A DNA stretch of 64,000 bases from Lachnospiraceae bacterium (GTDB taxonomy: Bacteria > Bacillota > Clostridia > Lachnospirales > Lachnospiraceae), in NCBI GenBank assembly GCA_017436865.1, contig JAFSCH010000017.1, forward strand, positions 33,453-97,452, read 5' to 3'. A program made the position numbers and the translations under genes. Shown one piece after another: positions 45,462 to 54,673 of this stretch. Each line of letters opens with the position of its first letter. Positions within the stretch are counted from its first letter, which is position 1. The notes under the pieces were generated by a model that searched no databases, was not told the origin of the DNA, and saw only the letters and a program-made list of their open reading frames with translations.

Positions 45462-46571
45462 ATGAAACAAATATATTTTTTTATAGGAACAGAAGCAGAG
45501 CTTATAAAGGTGTTTCCTGTAATTACAGAATGCCAAAATCGTGGAAGTATATGTCACATTATTGCATCAGGACAAAATGAATTAAATAAAAGTAGGATTA
45601 TGAAACATATTCAACTGAATGGAGAATTTTTTGAATTGTCAAAGGAAAAGGATATTGTAAAAAGTGCCTTAGGTTTATTAAAATGGTTTTTTGATACAAA
45701 AAGAAAAGCTATTCCCGCGATACAGGGAAAATTTAAAGATTACAGGCTGAGTGGAGAAAAATTGGTGGTTCATGGTGATACAGTATCTACTATGATGGGG
45801 GCAATGATTGGGAAAAGGCTTGGAATGCAGATTTGCCATGTGGAAGCAGGATTACGTTCACACCATTTATTTAATCCATTTCCGGAGGAAATTGATCGGC
45901 TAATAACAAGTAAAATTGCAAGAGTTCATTTTGCACCGGGAGCAATAGCAGAGAAAAACCTTGTAGGAGTTAAGGGTAAAGTTATAAATACAGAATATAA
46001 TACGATTTTGGACAGCCTTTCGGAGTCAAGGAATTTACCGATTCAAACAGACAAGGTTGTAGATGTCTTAGAACAGAAATACTTTGTGTTTGTTATGCAT
46101 AGGCAAGAAAATTTGATGAATAAATATTTCGTGCAGGACGTATTAGAGCAAATAAGGGATGTAAGCAAACAGATGAAATGTGTATTTATCCTTCACAAGA
46201 TTACAGAAAAAACTTTGATAGAGATGAATCTGCTTAATGATTTGAAAAAAGATAAAAATTGCATTTTAATGCCAAGAGTAGATTATTTTGACTTTATGAA
46301 ATTGCTAGCTTGTTCTCAATTTGTTATAACGGATGGTGGAAGTAATCAGGAGGAATTGCATTATATGGGAAAACCTTGTTTGATTATGCGAAAGACTACA
46401 GAGCGTAATGAAGGGATTGGACAAAATGCTATACTTTTTGGTGGTGAGGTGAAAATGATTGCAGATTTTGTGGATGAATATGAAAAATATAAGATACCGC
46501 CAGTAGTAGGAACAGAAAGCCCTTCGAAGATTATCGCAGAATATTTGTTTGGAAATGATGGAAGAGTTTAG
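45462..46571 (+). CDS. UDP-N-acetylglucosamine 2-epimerase family protein (WecB-like)
   Basis: 369 residues, the normal size. The catalytic set is complete: VHGDT (H104, D106), HVEAGLR (E128), PEEIDR, and MHRQEN (H213), with TDGGSNQEE binding the UDP. It would make ManNAc (or another 2-epimer) for the glycan. The N-terminal FIGTEAELIK replaces the usual GTRPExIK with GTEAELIK, an Arg-to-Glu change near the UDP site, so the substrate may differ from UDP-GlcNAc. Separated from the previous gene by a 99-base gap. Confidence 0.87.
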   Translation: MKQIYFFIGTEAELIKVFPVITECQNRGSICHIIASGQNELNKSRIMKHIQLNGEFFELSKEKDIVKSALGLLKWFFDTKRKAIPAIQGKFKDYRLSGEKLVVHGDTVSTMMGAMIGKRLGMQICHVEAGLRSHHLFNPFPEEIDRLITSKIARVHFAPGAIAEKNLVGVKGKVINTEYNTILDSLSESRNLPIQTDKVVDVLEQKYFVFVMHRQENLMNKYFVQDVLEQIRDVSKQMKCVFILHKITEKTLIEMNLLNDLKKDKNCILMPRVDYFDFMKLLACSQFVITDGGSNQEELHYMGKPCLIMRKTTERNEGIGQNAILFGGEVKMIADFVDEYEKYKIPPVVGTESPSKIIAEYLFGNDGRV

Positions 46572-46715
46572 ATAGAATGGTTTTCAATATTGCAGATAAC
46601 TATGTAAGAGGGCGTTAAGAGGATAATATTAGTAGTTATTTGACTTATAATAAGCTAATTGTTTGTAGTCATAAAGTTATTCAATTTATTAAGCCAAGTT
46701 TTATGAAATGGAGCG

Positions 46716-47735
46716 ATGTGTTTGAAAAATGAGGTATTATTTTCAATTATTATGCCAACATATAACTCAGAAGATACAATAGAGATGGCATTAAAATCAA
46801 TAAGAGAACAAGATTTACCTGAAGAATCTATAGAGGTATTGGTAATTGATGGTGGGTCAACAGATAGAACATTAGATATTGCTAGAAAATATGGAGCGAC
46901 TATTTTGGAGAATCCTAAAAGGTTTCCAGAATATGCAAAGCGTATAGGATTTGCGGTGGCGAGTGGGCGTTGGATTGTTATGGAAGATTCGGATGAAGTA
47001 CTAACAGATAAGAGTCAGTTGAGAAGAAGAAAAGATTTTTTTGAATCAAATCCTCATGTATATTCTTTGATATTGGATAAGTATATCCCAGGCAAAAATT
47101 GTGGAATTGCGTGTTCGTATATAAATTGGTTTGGTGATCCTTTTAGTTATGTTGTATATAATTTATCGGATTCAAGAATAATAAGTAATAGAAAGAACAT
47201 GGTAAAAACTACTAAAACAGGCAATATATATTACTATGAAAAAAATGATATAATTCCAATTGGTGATGGTGGAACTACAACAATTGATATTCATAAAGCG
47301 AAAGAATTATTCGGTAAAGATTACTATACACAGGAATTTGCCACATCAATATTTTATAATATGGTTAGTGAGACACAATATGTTGGATGTATTCCGGAAG
47401 ATAATATTATACATTATTCGGTAGCTGGATTTAGAGCATATTTGAAAAAGCTTCGTTTTAAAATTAATACAAATTTGAATGAAGTTGAACAATCTGGTTA
47501 CAGTGTAAGGGCAGGAAAAAGTAATAAGTTGAGGAATAGGAAGGTGATATTCATATTATATGCAGCAACATTAATTATACCATTTGCAGATTCAATAAGA
47601 ATGGTTGTTCAATATAGAAAACCAAGTTTATTATTACACTTTTTTTATACATATTATACAGTAGTGATGGTTGGAGTGGAACTGATAAAAAAGATATTGA
47701 AGATTAAAGGGAAAGAATATATGTATGGGAAATAG
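46716..47735 (+). CDS. GT2 family glycosyltransferase with C-terminal membrane segments
   Basis: 339 residues (ATG 46716 close to GGAG; TTG 46722 is a possible start with better spacing). FSIIMPTYNSEDTIEMALKSI, VIDGGSTDRT and MEDSDEVL are GT-A blocks; the metal site reads EDSD. Hydrophobic stretches near 275-320 suggest membrane attachment. The last 11 bases overlap the flippase gene, so the two are coupled. A/T-rich. Donor unknown. Confidence 0.85.
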   Translation: MCLKNEVLFSIIMPTYNSEDTIEMALKSIREQDLPEESIEVLVIDGGSTDRTLDIARKYGATILENPKRFPEYAKRIGFAVASGRWIVMEDSDEVLTDKSQLRRRKDFFESNPHVYSLILDKYIPGKNCGIACSYINWFGDPFSYVVYNLSDSRIISNRKNMVKTTKTGNIYYYEKNDIIPIGDGGTTTIDIHKAKELFGKDYYTQEFATSIFYNMVSETQYVGCIPEDNIIHYSVAGFRAYLKKLRFKINTNLNEVEQSGYSVRAGKSNKLRNRKVIFILYAATLIIPFADSIRMVVQYRKPSLLLHFFYTYYTVVMVGVELIKKILKIKGKEYMYGK

Positions 47736-48978
47736 CGATCGTGAATTTGAGGTGAAGAGTCTTATTGTATTTATATTAGCCATGGTAGCCAATGTGATGG
47801 GAGTTATATTTCAGTCTTTAGCGGGGCATTTGTTACATGATGCAACACTATTTGCTGATTTAAATGCAGTGATAGCATTGTTTAACATATTGGTTTTGCC
47901 TACTATGGTTACAAGCTGTTTAATAACGAAATATACAGCAGAGTTTGCAGCAAAAGATGAATATGGTAAAATAAAAAAATTTTTAAATGAAGTTGCAAAA
48001 GTTTTGATAATAGGAGCTGTTTTGTTTATACTTGTGCTGATGTTATTTCGGGACTTAATATCAAAATGGCTTCATATGGGTGATTCCAATATAATAATAA
48101 CTGCGATTGTGTTAGCGGGAATTTCTTTGTTTTCTTCTATATTTGTTGGTGGATTACAAGGAATGCAGGCGTTTGTTTTATATGGAATATTCGGGATGAT
48201 TGGTCCTTTTTTCAAGATTGTTGCAGTTCTTTTTGCTACAATTATGGAAGGAAAAATTGTGACAATTTTAGTTATTTGGCTATTAGGAACAATTATTTCG
48301 TATTTTATAGGTATTGTTTTTTTAAAAAAAAAATTAGATAAATACGACAAAAGAAAAACAAATATATCTACTAAGGCGTTATGGAGTTATTTAATTAGCT
48401 TGTTTGTAACTAATGTAGGTTTATTGCTATTTAGCAATATAGATACTTTGCTAGTGAAGCATTACTTTGATACAGAGGCGGGATATTATACTGCTGCACT
48501 TATGTTAGGAAAAATAATAACATATTTTACTGGATCATTTGTTGTAGTTATGTTTCCGATGGTTTCTGCGGAAGAAAAAACAGAAAGTGAAAAGTTTGCA
48601 ATATTGAAAAAGTCAATAATTTATAACATCGGAATTGGAATTATAATAGTAGTTATGATAAATTTGTTGGGAGATATAAGCATTACCTTGTTGTTAGGAA
48701 GAGAGTTTGCAGAATGTAAAAAATTTTTATTTCCATTATCGGTCTATGTTCTACCTTTAAGTATATTAAATCTTATTGCCAATTATGCCATGGCTAATAA
48801 AAAAACAAAAATAATGTCATTGTCTTTAGTGCTGGGGAGTATAGCAGAGGTTATAGGAGTAGGGATGTTACAAGAGTCTATTTTCTTGTTTGTTTGGTTT
48901 ATTGCGTTTATGGCATGGGGGTTAGTATTTATTAATTATATGCATATGTATGAAAACAGTAAGAAAGCTGAGGAATGA
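47725..48978 (+). CDS. Wzx-like polysaccharide flippase (MOP superfamily)
   Basis: 417 residues with about twelve membrane segments and few charged loops, the layout of Wzx and related oligosaccharide flippases. TKYTAEFAAKDEYG and FSNIDTLLVKHYFD are typical of the family (the Asn-Asp pair in the latter is common in polysaccharide transporters), and TAALMLGKIITYF fits too. It would carry an undecaprenyl-linked repeat across the membrane, a third translocation route in addition to two ABC exporters. It overlaps the GT2 gene by 11 bases. Strong for superfamily. Confidence 0.82.
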   Translation: MGNSDREFEVKSLIVFILAMVANVMGVIFQSLAGHLLHDATLFADLNAVIALFNILVLPTMVTSCLITKYTAEFAAKDEYGKIKKFLNEVAKVLIIGAVLFILVLMLFRDLISKWLHMGDSNIIITAIVLAGISLFSSIFVGGLQGMQAFVLYGIFGMIGPFFKIVAVLFATIMEGKIVTILVIWLLGTIISYFIGIVFLKKKLDKYDKRKTNISTKALWSYLISLFVTNVGLLLFSNIDTLLVKHYFDTEAGYYTAALMLGKIITYFTGSFVVVMFPMVSAEEKTESEKFAILKKSIIYNIGIGIIIVVMINLLGDISITLLLGREFAECKKFLFPLSVYVLPLSILNLIANYAMANKKTKIMSLSLVLGSIAEVIGVGMLQESIFLFVWFIAFMAWGLVFINYMHMYENSKKAEE

Positions 48979-48981
48979 ATA

Positions 48982-49755
48982 ATGAATAAGAGTAAAGAAC
49001 TTGCAATTATAATATATTCTTGTTGGAAAAATTCAGATATGTGGTTGATTTTTATGAAACTGTTGAAGAAATATTGGGATAATTGTAAATATAAAGTGAT
49101 ACTTCTAACCGATAAATACGAGGGTGAAAAGGCCCAATATGGTTTTGATGATATCGTGACATTGGATAGCACATGGTATGAGATGATTATGGCGGGAATA
49201 GAGTGTGCAGGAACAGAATATGTGATGTTATGGATGGATGATTATCTTTTATGTGACTATGTAAAAAATGAAGATATTGATAAATATATACAAGTTGCAA
49301 GGAAATATAGTGCTGCCAATATTCGCCTTGTTGAATCATCAATTATTACTGGTAAAGAATTTGCAAAAGATAATAAATATAATTATTATGAACCAGGTAC
49401 AGCGTATTCTATATCTACTCAAGTTGGTATTTGGAATGTGGAATTTTTGAAAACTAGGGCGAAAAAAGAATGGTCTCCTTGGGATTTTGAAAGAAAAGGT
49501 TCTATTCACATAAAAGATTATGAGCATCCAATATTAGCGCCAAAGGATTACGCATTTCCTTATGAAGAGGGGGTACGTAGAGGAAAATGGATGGATAGTG
49601 GTATTAAGGTATGTAAAAGAAATAATATTAAGATAGATTTTTCAAAAAGAAAACAGATGAGTAACTTTGAATTAGCATGGGCATATTTTAAGGGGGGTGT
49701 TCTTCAAAAAAATCCTACGCTTATAGTAAAGATACAGAATTTATTGTTGAAATGA
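48982..49755 (+). CDS. Putative GT-A-like glycosyltransferase
   Basis: 257 residues. ELAIIIYSCWKNSDMWLIFMKLL is GT-A-like; LWMDDYLLCDYV (about residue 77-88) resembles a DxD site followed by a Tyr/Leu stretch, as in capsule glycosyltransferases of poorly named families. GTAYSISTQVGIWNVEFL and KEWSPWDFERKG are further recognisable blocks. Three bases after the flippase gene. I cannot assign a CAZy family. Confidence 0.6.
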   Translation: MNKSKELAIIIYSCWKNSDMWLIFMKLLKKYWDNCKYKVILLTDKYEGEKAQYGFDDIVTLDSTWYEMIMAGIECAGTEYVMLWMDDYLLCDYVKNEDIDKYIQVARKYSAANIRLVESSIITGKEFAKDNKYNYYEPGTAYSISTQVGIWNVEFLKTRAKKEWSPWDFERKGSIHIKDYEHPILAPKDYAFPYEEGVRRGKWMDSGIKVCKRNNIKIDFSKRKQMSNFELAWAYFKGGVLQKNPTLIVKIQNLLLK

Positions 49756-50101
49756 TAGTTTAGTGTGGAAGATAAGTTTTTGCCTTTAAAATATGTATGA
49801 TAAATGGTAAGAGTTTTGTAAGCATTGAGCCAAAGTAAAGAAGAGAAAAATAGTATAGAATCATCAATATAAAATTTTAACATGATTGTCGATTATATTT
49901 AACCCCAAAATTAATATGACAATTGCATTATGAATTAATTTGCATTGCATATAGTGAAAAGATATATTGCTTGGTTTGATAACGGAAGAATTGGTTAATT
50001 TTATGATGAAAGAAATATAGAGAAAGTGTTAGTTATTATTTTATTTGATATTTAAGAGGCTTGCTATGTGAAAAGATGAAAGATACATTGAGGAAAATGA
50101 G
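49756..50101. other. Long non-coding A/T-rich stretch with one promoter
   Basis: 346 bases without a supported gene, ending with the upstream region of the GT2 gene at 50102. It has many stop codons on all frames and no clear hairpin. A promoter-like site (49940-49968) is the only feature I can support; the leader from there to 50102 would be about 125 bases. A long leader between two operons in a cluster this compact hints at a regulatory or recombination seam. Confidence 0.5.
49940..49968 (+). promoter_or_regulatory. Sigma-A-type promoter candidate for the 50102 gene
   Basis: TTGCAT at 49940-49945 and TATATT at 49963-49968, separated by exactly 17 bases. The -35 differs from TTGACA at two positions and the -10 from TATAAT at one. 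It is the best-matching pair in this gap; the A/T-rich background raises the chance of a coincidental match. Confidence 0.45.
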
Positions 50102-51085
50102 ATGAAGACAATAGAGCTTATAGTACCTTGTTATAATGAGGAAGAATGTATAGGTTTATTTTACAAACGAATATGTCAGGTGTTTCAAGAATTACCGGGT
50201 TTTGATTTTATCATTACTTATATTGATGATGGAAGCAAAGATTGTACTTTAGAAGAAATTAAGAAAGTGGTTGTTTCTTCAAATCAAGGAAAGGTGCAGT
50301 ACATATCTTTATCACGTAATTTTGGTAAAGAGTCAGCAATATATGCAGGGCTGTCAAAGTGTACAGGTGATTATGTGGCACTTCTTGATGCGGATTTGCA
50401 GCATCCCCCTGAATTATTAAAACAGATGATAGTAGCAATTGAAGAAGAAGGCTATGATTGTGCATCTGCTAGAAGGGTTTCTCGAAAGGGGGAACCTATT
50501 ATTAGAAGCATGTTTTCAAAAGCATTCTATCATATTATTAATCGAATAACAGTAATGGACTTAGTACCTGGAAGTACAGATTATCGTCTAATGAGGCGTA
50601 ATGTTGTGGAAGCAATTGTGTCCATGACTGAACGAGAACGATTTACTAAGGGAATCTATTCATGGGTTGGATTTAAAAATAAATGGATAGAATATGAAAA
50701 TGTGGAAAGAGTAGCCGGAAGTACGACATGGAACTTTTGGGGATTACTTCGATATGCTTATACAGGATTTATAGCATTTGCGGCGACTCCTTTAAGAGGT
50801 GTTGTTTATTTTGGCATGCTAATTGTATTAATATCTATTCTGATGGCAATTTATATAGGTATGGGAGCACTGAAAACGGCGAATACCGAAAGAACGGGGT
50901 ATGCATCTATAATGATTTTAATGCTGTTTTTAGGTGGAGTTATTATAACTATTCTTGGTATGATAGGTGAATATATGGCGAGAATTTATATGGAGGTTAA
51001 AAATCGACCAATTTATTTTGCTCGCGAAACAAATATAGGTAAAGAAACAGAGGATGAATGTAGAAAAGATACGCCACAAAAATGA
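50102..51085 (+). CDS. GtrB/ArnC-like polyprenyl-phosphate glycosyltransferase (GT2)
   Basis: 327 residues. TIELIVPCYNEEECIGLFYKRI, YIDDGSKDCT, LSRNFGKESAIYAGLSKC, LLDADLQHPPELL and PGSTDYRLM form the full GtrB pattern; two C-terminal membrane segments and IGEYMARIYMEVKNRPIYF complete it. It would transfer a sugar to undecaprenyl phosphate. The GT-C gene at 52098-53651, three genes on, is a likely user, though no GtrA-type flippase is present. A second such enzyme lies at 28379-29299; the two match in layout but differ in sequence. Confidence 0.9.
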   Translation: MKTIELIVPCYNEEECIGLFYKRICQVFQELPGFDFIITYIDDGSKDCTLEEIKKVVVSSNQGKVQYISLSRNFGKESAIYAGLSKCTGDYVALLDADLQHPPELLKQMIVAIEEEGYDCASARRVSRKGEPIIRSMFSKAFYHIINRITVMDLVPGSTDYRLMRRNVVEAIVSMTERERFTKGIYSWVGFKNKWIEYENVERVAGSTTWNFWGLLRYAYTGFIAFAATPLRGVVYFGMLIVLISILMAIYIGMGALKTANTERTGYASIMILMLFLGGVIITILGMIGEYMARIYMEVKNRPIYFARETNIGKETEDECRKDTPQK

Positions 51086-51094
51086 TTGTGGCGT
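51071..51094 (+). terminator. Hairpin at the end of the GtrB-like gene, probable terminator
   Basis: ACGCCACAA (51071-51079) and TTGTGGCGT (51086-51094), a perfect nine-base stem with a six-base loop, covering the last codons and stop of the gene at 50102. The tail after it is only TAATTTG, a weak U-tract, so termination may be partial. Confidence 0.6.
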
Positions 51095-51139
51095 TAATTT
51101 GTATGTGAGTGCATTGTTTGACGCTTAAAACGAAAATGC

Positions 51140-51168
51140 TTGACCACAACAGGTGGTAGCATTATAAT
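51140..51168 (+). promoter_or_regulatory. Strong sigma-A-type promoter for the 51234 gene and those after it
   Basis: TTGACC (51140-51145) and TATAAT (51163-51168) with a 17-base spacer; only one -35 base departs from consensus. It lies about 65 bases before the GTG start at 51234 and right after the hairpin at 51071-51094, so transcription is probably re-started here. Confidence 0.7.
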
Positions 51169-51233
51169 ATGGATGCTATTGTTGGAAATGTTAGAAGAAT
51201 TGAGCATATAGGAATAAAAGGTGGGACAATTTT

Positions 51234-52070
51234 GTGATTATTGCAATAAATTATGCTGATAATGGATTTAAAAAAGCTCAAAGGTTAAATAGTAAAACTG
51301 CAAAAAAATGGGGAGCCGATAAGGTTATAGAATATGGACCTGCTGATATTGATGAGAAATTTCGAGAGAAAAACAAAGAAATTCTTGATGCAAAGCGTGG
51401 GAACGGATACTATCTGTGGAAACCCTATTTTTTGAATAAAGCCTATAAAGAGTTAGGAGAAGATGACTATTTAATATATACGGATTCGGGGGCTATATAT
51501 GTCAATAAGATTCAATATCTTATTGAGTGTATGGAGAAAGAGCAAGTTGATTTAATGATATTCTCTCTTGAGAAGGATATGCTTGAAAAAAAGTATACAA
51601 AACGAGATACTTTTATACTAATGGGATGTGATTTGGAAGAATTTACAGATACTCCGCAGTCTATTGGCGGATATGTTGTAATGAAAAAATCGCCTTTTGT
51701 AGAAAAGTTTCTTGCCCAGGATTTGGAATATGCGCAAGATCCTAGAATTATTACAGAATTGGATAATACTCAGGGCGTTACTAATTATGAGGAATTTATT
51801 GCACATCGTCATGACCAATCGGTATGGTCACTAATGTCGAAAAAGTATAAACTAAAAAGATTTCGAGATCCTTCACAATTTGGAATGATAAATTTTTATG
51901 AGTCAGAAGTAGAAGAAAGAAGTACTTTTCCACAGGTTATTGATTCGCATAGAATGAATGTGGGAAGTATATTAGAACTTCGATGGAAGAGAAGTGTATT
52001 AGGTAAGGGAATGACAAAAATTGTCAACAAATTTAAGGGGTTAAGAATGGAAGGTTTGAATAATAAGTAG
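51234..52070 (+). CDS. Probable GT-A glycosyltransferase of the 'YLWKPY' family
   Basis: 278 residues; GTG start with AAAGGTGGG at good spacing. Its blocks GYYLWKPYFLNK, DYLIYTDSGA, KRDTFILMGCD, QSIGGYVVMKKS and HRHDQSVWSLM line up with those in the 39548-40399 gene. The Asp-rich TDSG segment is a candidate metal site of a GT-A fold, and the HRHDQS block probably lies at the acceptor side. Occurs in capsule loci as hypothetical glycosyltransferases. First gene after a strong promoter. Function inferred. Confidence 0.68.
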   Translation: MIIAINYADNGFKKAQRLNSKTAKKWGADKVIEYGPADIDEKFREKNKEILDAKRGNGYYLWKPYFLNKAYKELGEDDYLIYTDSGAIYVNKIQYLIECMEKEQVDLMIFSLEKDMLEKKYTKRDTFILMGCDLEEFTDTPQSIGGYVVMKKSPFVEKFLAQDLEYAQDPRIITELDNTQGVTNYEEFIAHRHDQSVWSLMSKKYKLKRFRDPSQFGMINFYESEVEERSTFPQVIDSHRMNVGSILELRWKRSVLGKGMTKIVNKFKGLRMEGLNNK

Positions 52071-52097
52071 AAGTATACGACGTTATAGAGGAAGAGT

Positions 52098-53651
52098 ATG
52101 AATTATATAAAGAAAATAGATATAAAGTTAGTAGGTATTATAATAATAGCAATACTTAGCAGAGCAGTTCTACTTGGAGTATATCCTGTTGGTATTCATG
52201 TAGATGAGGCTTATGCTGCATATGAGGCATATTCTATGCTTATGTATGGAACTGATTCATGGGGATATGTGAATCCTGTATATCTTACTGTATGGGGAAG
52301 TGGAATGAGTGCATTAGAATCGTATATGATGATGCCATTTATTGCTATTTGGGGATTGAACATGGTTACGATAAGACTTCCACAGATGATAATGGGATGT
52401 CTATCTGTAATTATATTATATTTATTAATTAAGAAGGTTGCAAATAAAGAAATGGCAATATGGGCAGGGCTAATGCTGGCAATATGTCCGTGGCACATTA
52501 TGATGAGTAGATGGGGACTCGATGCAAATTTTGCACCAGCATTTATTCTGTTAGGAATGTATTTCTTTGTATTAGGATTAGAAAAAGATAAGTATTTTAT
52601 TATTTCCTCCTTTTTTTGGGGATTGTCTTTATATTGTTATGCGCTAATGTGGATATTTGTTCCAGTGTTTTTGATATTATCTATTATTTATTGTTTAAAG
52701 CATAAAAAGATAAGAGTATCAAAATATAGTGTTAGTGCGGTGATTGTGTTAGGAATAGTGGCGTTGCCACTGATGTTATTTGTATTGATAAATATGGGGA
52801 TATTATCGGAAATCAGAACACCTTACATTTCTATTCCTCAACTAGTTGAATTCCGAAGTGATGAATTAACACTAGCAAATGTTGTAACGAATATAAGAGA
52901 TTTTTTAAGAATATATATCAAACAATATGATTATAATTTGATGAATGGAACGCCATATTTTGGCTTATATTATTTGTTTTCGTTGCCGTTTATTATCTTA
53001 GGTGCCTGTGTTATTGTAAAAAGAGTAATAGATAATGCAAGAAATAATAGGTTTGGCTATGAAGTTTTTATAATATTTTGGATTATAATATGCACGGCAA
53101 TAGGATTAATCAGATCTATGAGTATTTATCGGGCAAATTGCATGAATATGTCAGTGCTTATCGTGTTAGTAGTAGGAATTTATTCTTTTTATACAAAGAT
53201 TTCGCATGTATGGTGTAAGCGAAGTATAGTAGCATTGTATTTGATTAGTTTTATGGCATTTCAGATATATTATTTTACTGGTTATCAAGAAAGTATTAGA
53301 GAGATGCAATTGGCCGGGGCAGATGATGCGTTAGAGTATGCGGTTTCATTGAAAGAAACAAATGAAAAGAATATAATTCGCATAACGGGAAGATTAAGAC
53401 ATCCACAGGTGTTGTTTTATCAAGAGTATCCAACAGACGAGTTTATTGAGACAGTAGAATGGCGTAATTATCCGGCTAAATGGATTAGTGCGAAACAATT
53501 CGGATATTTTTTATGGGATGTGGATACTTTGAATTATGATGATATTTATATCATCTGTGAGGATGAAATTGATAGATTCAAGGAAAATGGATTTACAATA
53601 CGAAATTATGATTTTTGTGCTGTTGCCGTATATGAAAATAGTGGAAAGTAA
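52098..53651 (+). CDS. Membrane glycosyltransferase, GT-C fold (PMT/ArnT-like)
   Basis: 517 residues with about eleven membrane segments. First extracytoplasmic loop GIHVDEAYAAYEAYSM has the Asp-Glu pair of the GT39/GT83 (PMT_2) family; CPWHIMMSRWGLDANF is the second hallmark. The C terminus (about 400-517) is soluble. It takes a polyprenyl-linked sugar, perhaps the product of the 50102 enzyme. Compared with the other GT-C gene at 491 it shares the overall plan only. Followed after 11 bases by the next gene. Confidence 0.8.
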   Translation: MNYIKKIDIKLVGIIIIAILSRAVLLGVYPVGIHVDEAYAAYEAYSMLMYGTDSWGYVNPVYLTVWGSGMSALESYMMMPFIAIWGLNMVTIRLPQMIMGCLSVIILYLLIKKVANKEMAIWAGLMLAICPWHIMMSRWGLDANFAPAFILLGMYFFVLGLEKDKYFIISSFFWGLSLYCYALMWIFVPVFLILSIIYCLKHKKIRVSKYSVSAVIVLGIVALPLMLFVLINMGILSEIRTPYISIPQLVEFRSDELTLANVVTNIRDFLRIYIKQYDYNLMNGTPYFGLYYLFSLPFIILGACVIVKRVIDNARNNRFGYEVFIIFWIIICTAIGLIRSMSIYRANCMNMSVLIVLVVGIYSFYTKISHVWCKRSIVALYLISFMAFQIYYFTGYQESIREMQLAGADDALEYAVSLKETNEKNIIRITGRLRHPQVLFYQEYPTDEFIETVEWRNYPAKWISAKQFGYFLWDVDTLNYDDIYIICEDEIDRFKENGFTIRNYDFCAVAVYENSGK

Positions 53652-53662
53652 GAGAAAATATT

Positions 53663-54673
53663 ATGCATACCAATGAATTAAAGAAAAAATGGAAATTCTA
53701 TGAAAATCGTTGGAAGTTTCGAGATTTTTATTTTAACAAATGTTTAAGAAGGCATGGAATTGTGAAATATTTTCACAGAGAACCGGTAATGCCTCATTAT
53801 GCCCATAAATGGGTAATGTCATCCAAGAAAACAAATGATTACATTTATAGTAAGATAATGGATGGTAAGCCGTTTTTAGCATGTAGATTTGGAAATACAG
53901 AACTTCAAACGGTAGTAGGAAATCTGAAAACTAAGATTGTAGGGCATTCAAAAGAAGCGGATGAATATTTAGATAAATGGTTTACACGTTTAGGAAAGGA
54001 TTCAGGTTTCTTTCCGGTGGATTATCAGTATTTAGATAGATTTACAGATTGTATATTGGATGCGGCAAAGCAGGCAGATTTGATTGCCATGTGGCATTTA
54101 AATATGGAAGATTTTGTTTTAGAAGAGTACAATCCGGATGCAAAGCTCACGTTTTTGTTTAGATTAGAACCTTGGTTGTATAGTGGAAGACCATGGACAG
54201 CGGCACTAAAAGGCAAGAAAGTATTGGTTATACATCCATTTGAAGATACTATTATTGCACAATATAAGAAGCGGAAGAAACTTTTCCCAGGAACAGAGAT
54301 ATTGCCAAGGTTTGAACTGAAGACTTTAAAGGCTGTACAAACGTTATGTGGAGAGCGTGATGAGAGATTTTCTACTTGGTTTGAAGCTTTGGAATATATG
54401 TATCAAGAAGCGTTAAAGATAGAATTTGATGTCGCAATTATTGGTTGTGGTGCATATGGTATGCCGTTAGCTGCTATGCTGAAACAGGCAGGAAAACAAG
54501 CAGTTCATTTAGGAGGAGCAACGCAACTTTTATTTGGAATTAAAGGAAAAAGGTGGGAAGAAAATTATCCATCTAAGATTGCAACATGGTTTAATGAATA
54601 TTGGGTATATCCAGCTGATTCAGAGAAACCCCAAAATGGTAGTACTGTTGAGATGGGATGCTATTGGAAATAG
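53663..54673 (+). CDS. GT-D-like glycosyltransferase-domain protein
   Basis: 336 residues. LACRFGNTELQTVV resembles the RFGDGE signature of the GT-D/DUF1792 fold with RFGNTE, so the Asp is replaced by Asn, and the later VAIIGCGAYGMPLAAMLKQAGKQAVHLGGATQ block (in parts: VAIIGCGAYGMPLA, AGKQAVHLGGATQ) matches the second half of GT-D-like hypothetical proteins in glycan loci. Tightly placed after a GT-C gene. Its last codons are part of a 17-base direct repeat (54656-54706). Transferase activity inferred; a distant relative of the GT-D half at 32991-34652. Confidence 0.6.
   Translation: MHTNELKKKWKFYENRWKFRDFYFNKCLRRHGIVKYFHREPVMPHYAHKWVMSSKKTNDYIYSKIMDGKPFLACRFGNTELQTVVGNLKTKIVGHSKEADEYLDKWFTRLGKDSGFFPVDYQYLDRFTDCILDAAKQADLIAMWHLNMEDFVLEEYNPDAKLTFLFRLEPWLYSGRPWTAALKGKKVLVIHPFEDTIIAQYKKRKKLFPGTEILPRFELKTLKAVQTLCGERDERFSTWFEALEYMYQEALKIEFDVAIIGCGAYGMPLAAMLKQAGKQAVHLGGATQLLFGIKGKRWEENYPSKIATWFNEYWVYPADSEKPQNGSTVEMGCYWK

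Noticed and set aside
46615-46651. TTGACT next to TATAAT before the GT2 gene at 46716 as a promoter
   Set aside because: The two words at 46640-46651 directly adjoin, with no spacer, and the next upstream -35-like word is too far (25 bases).
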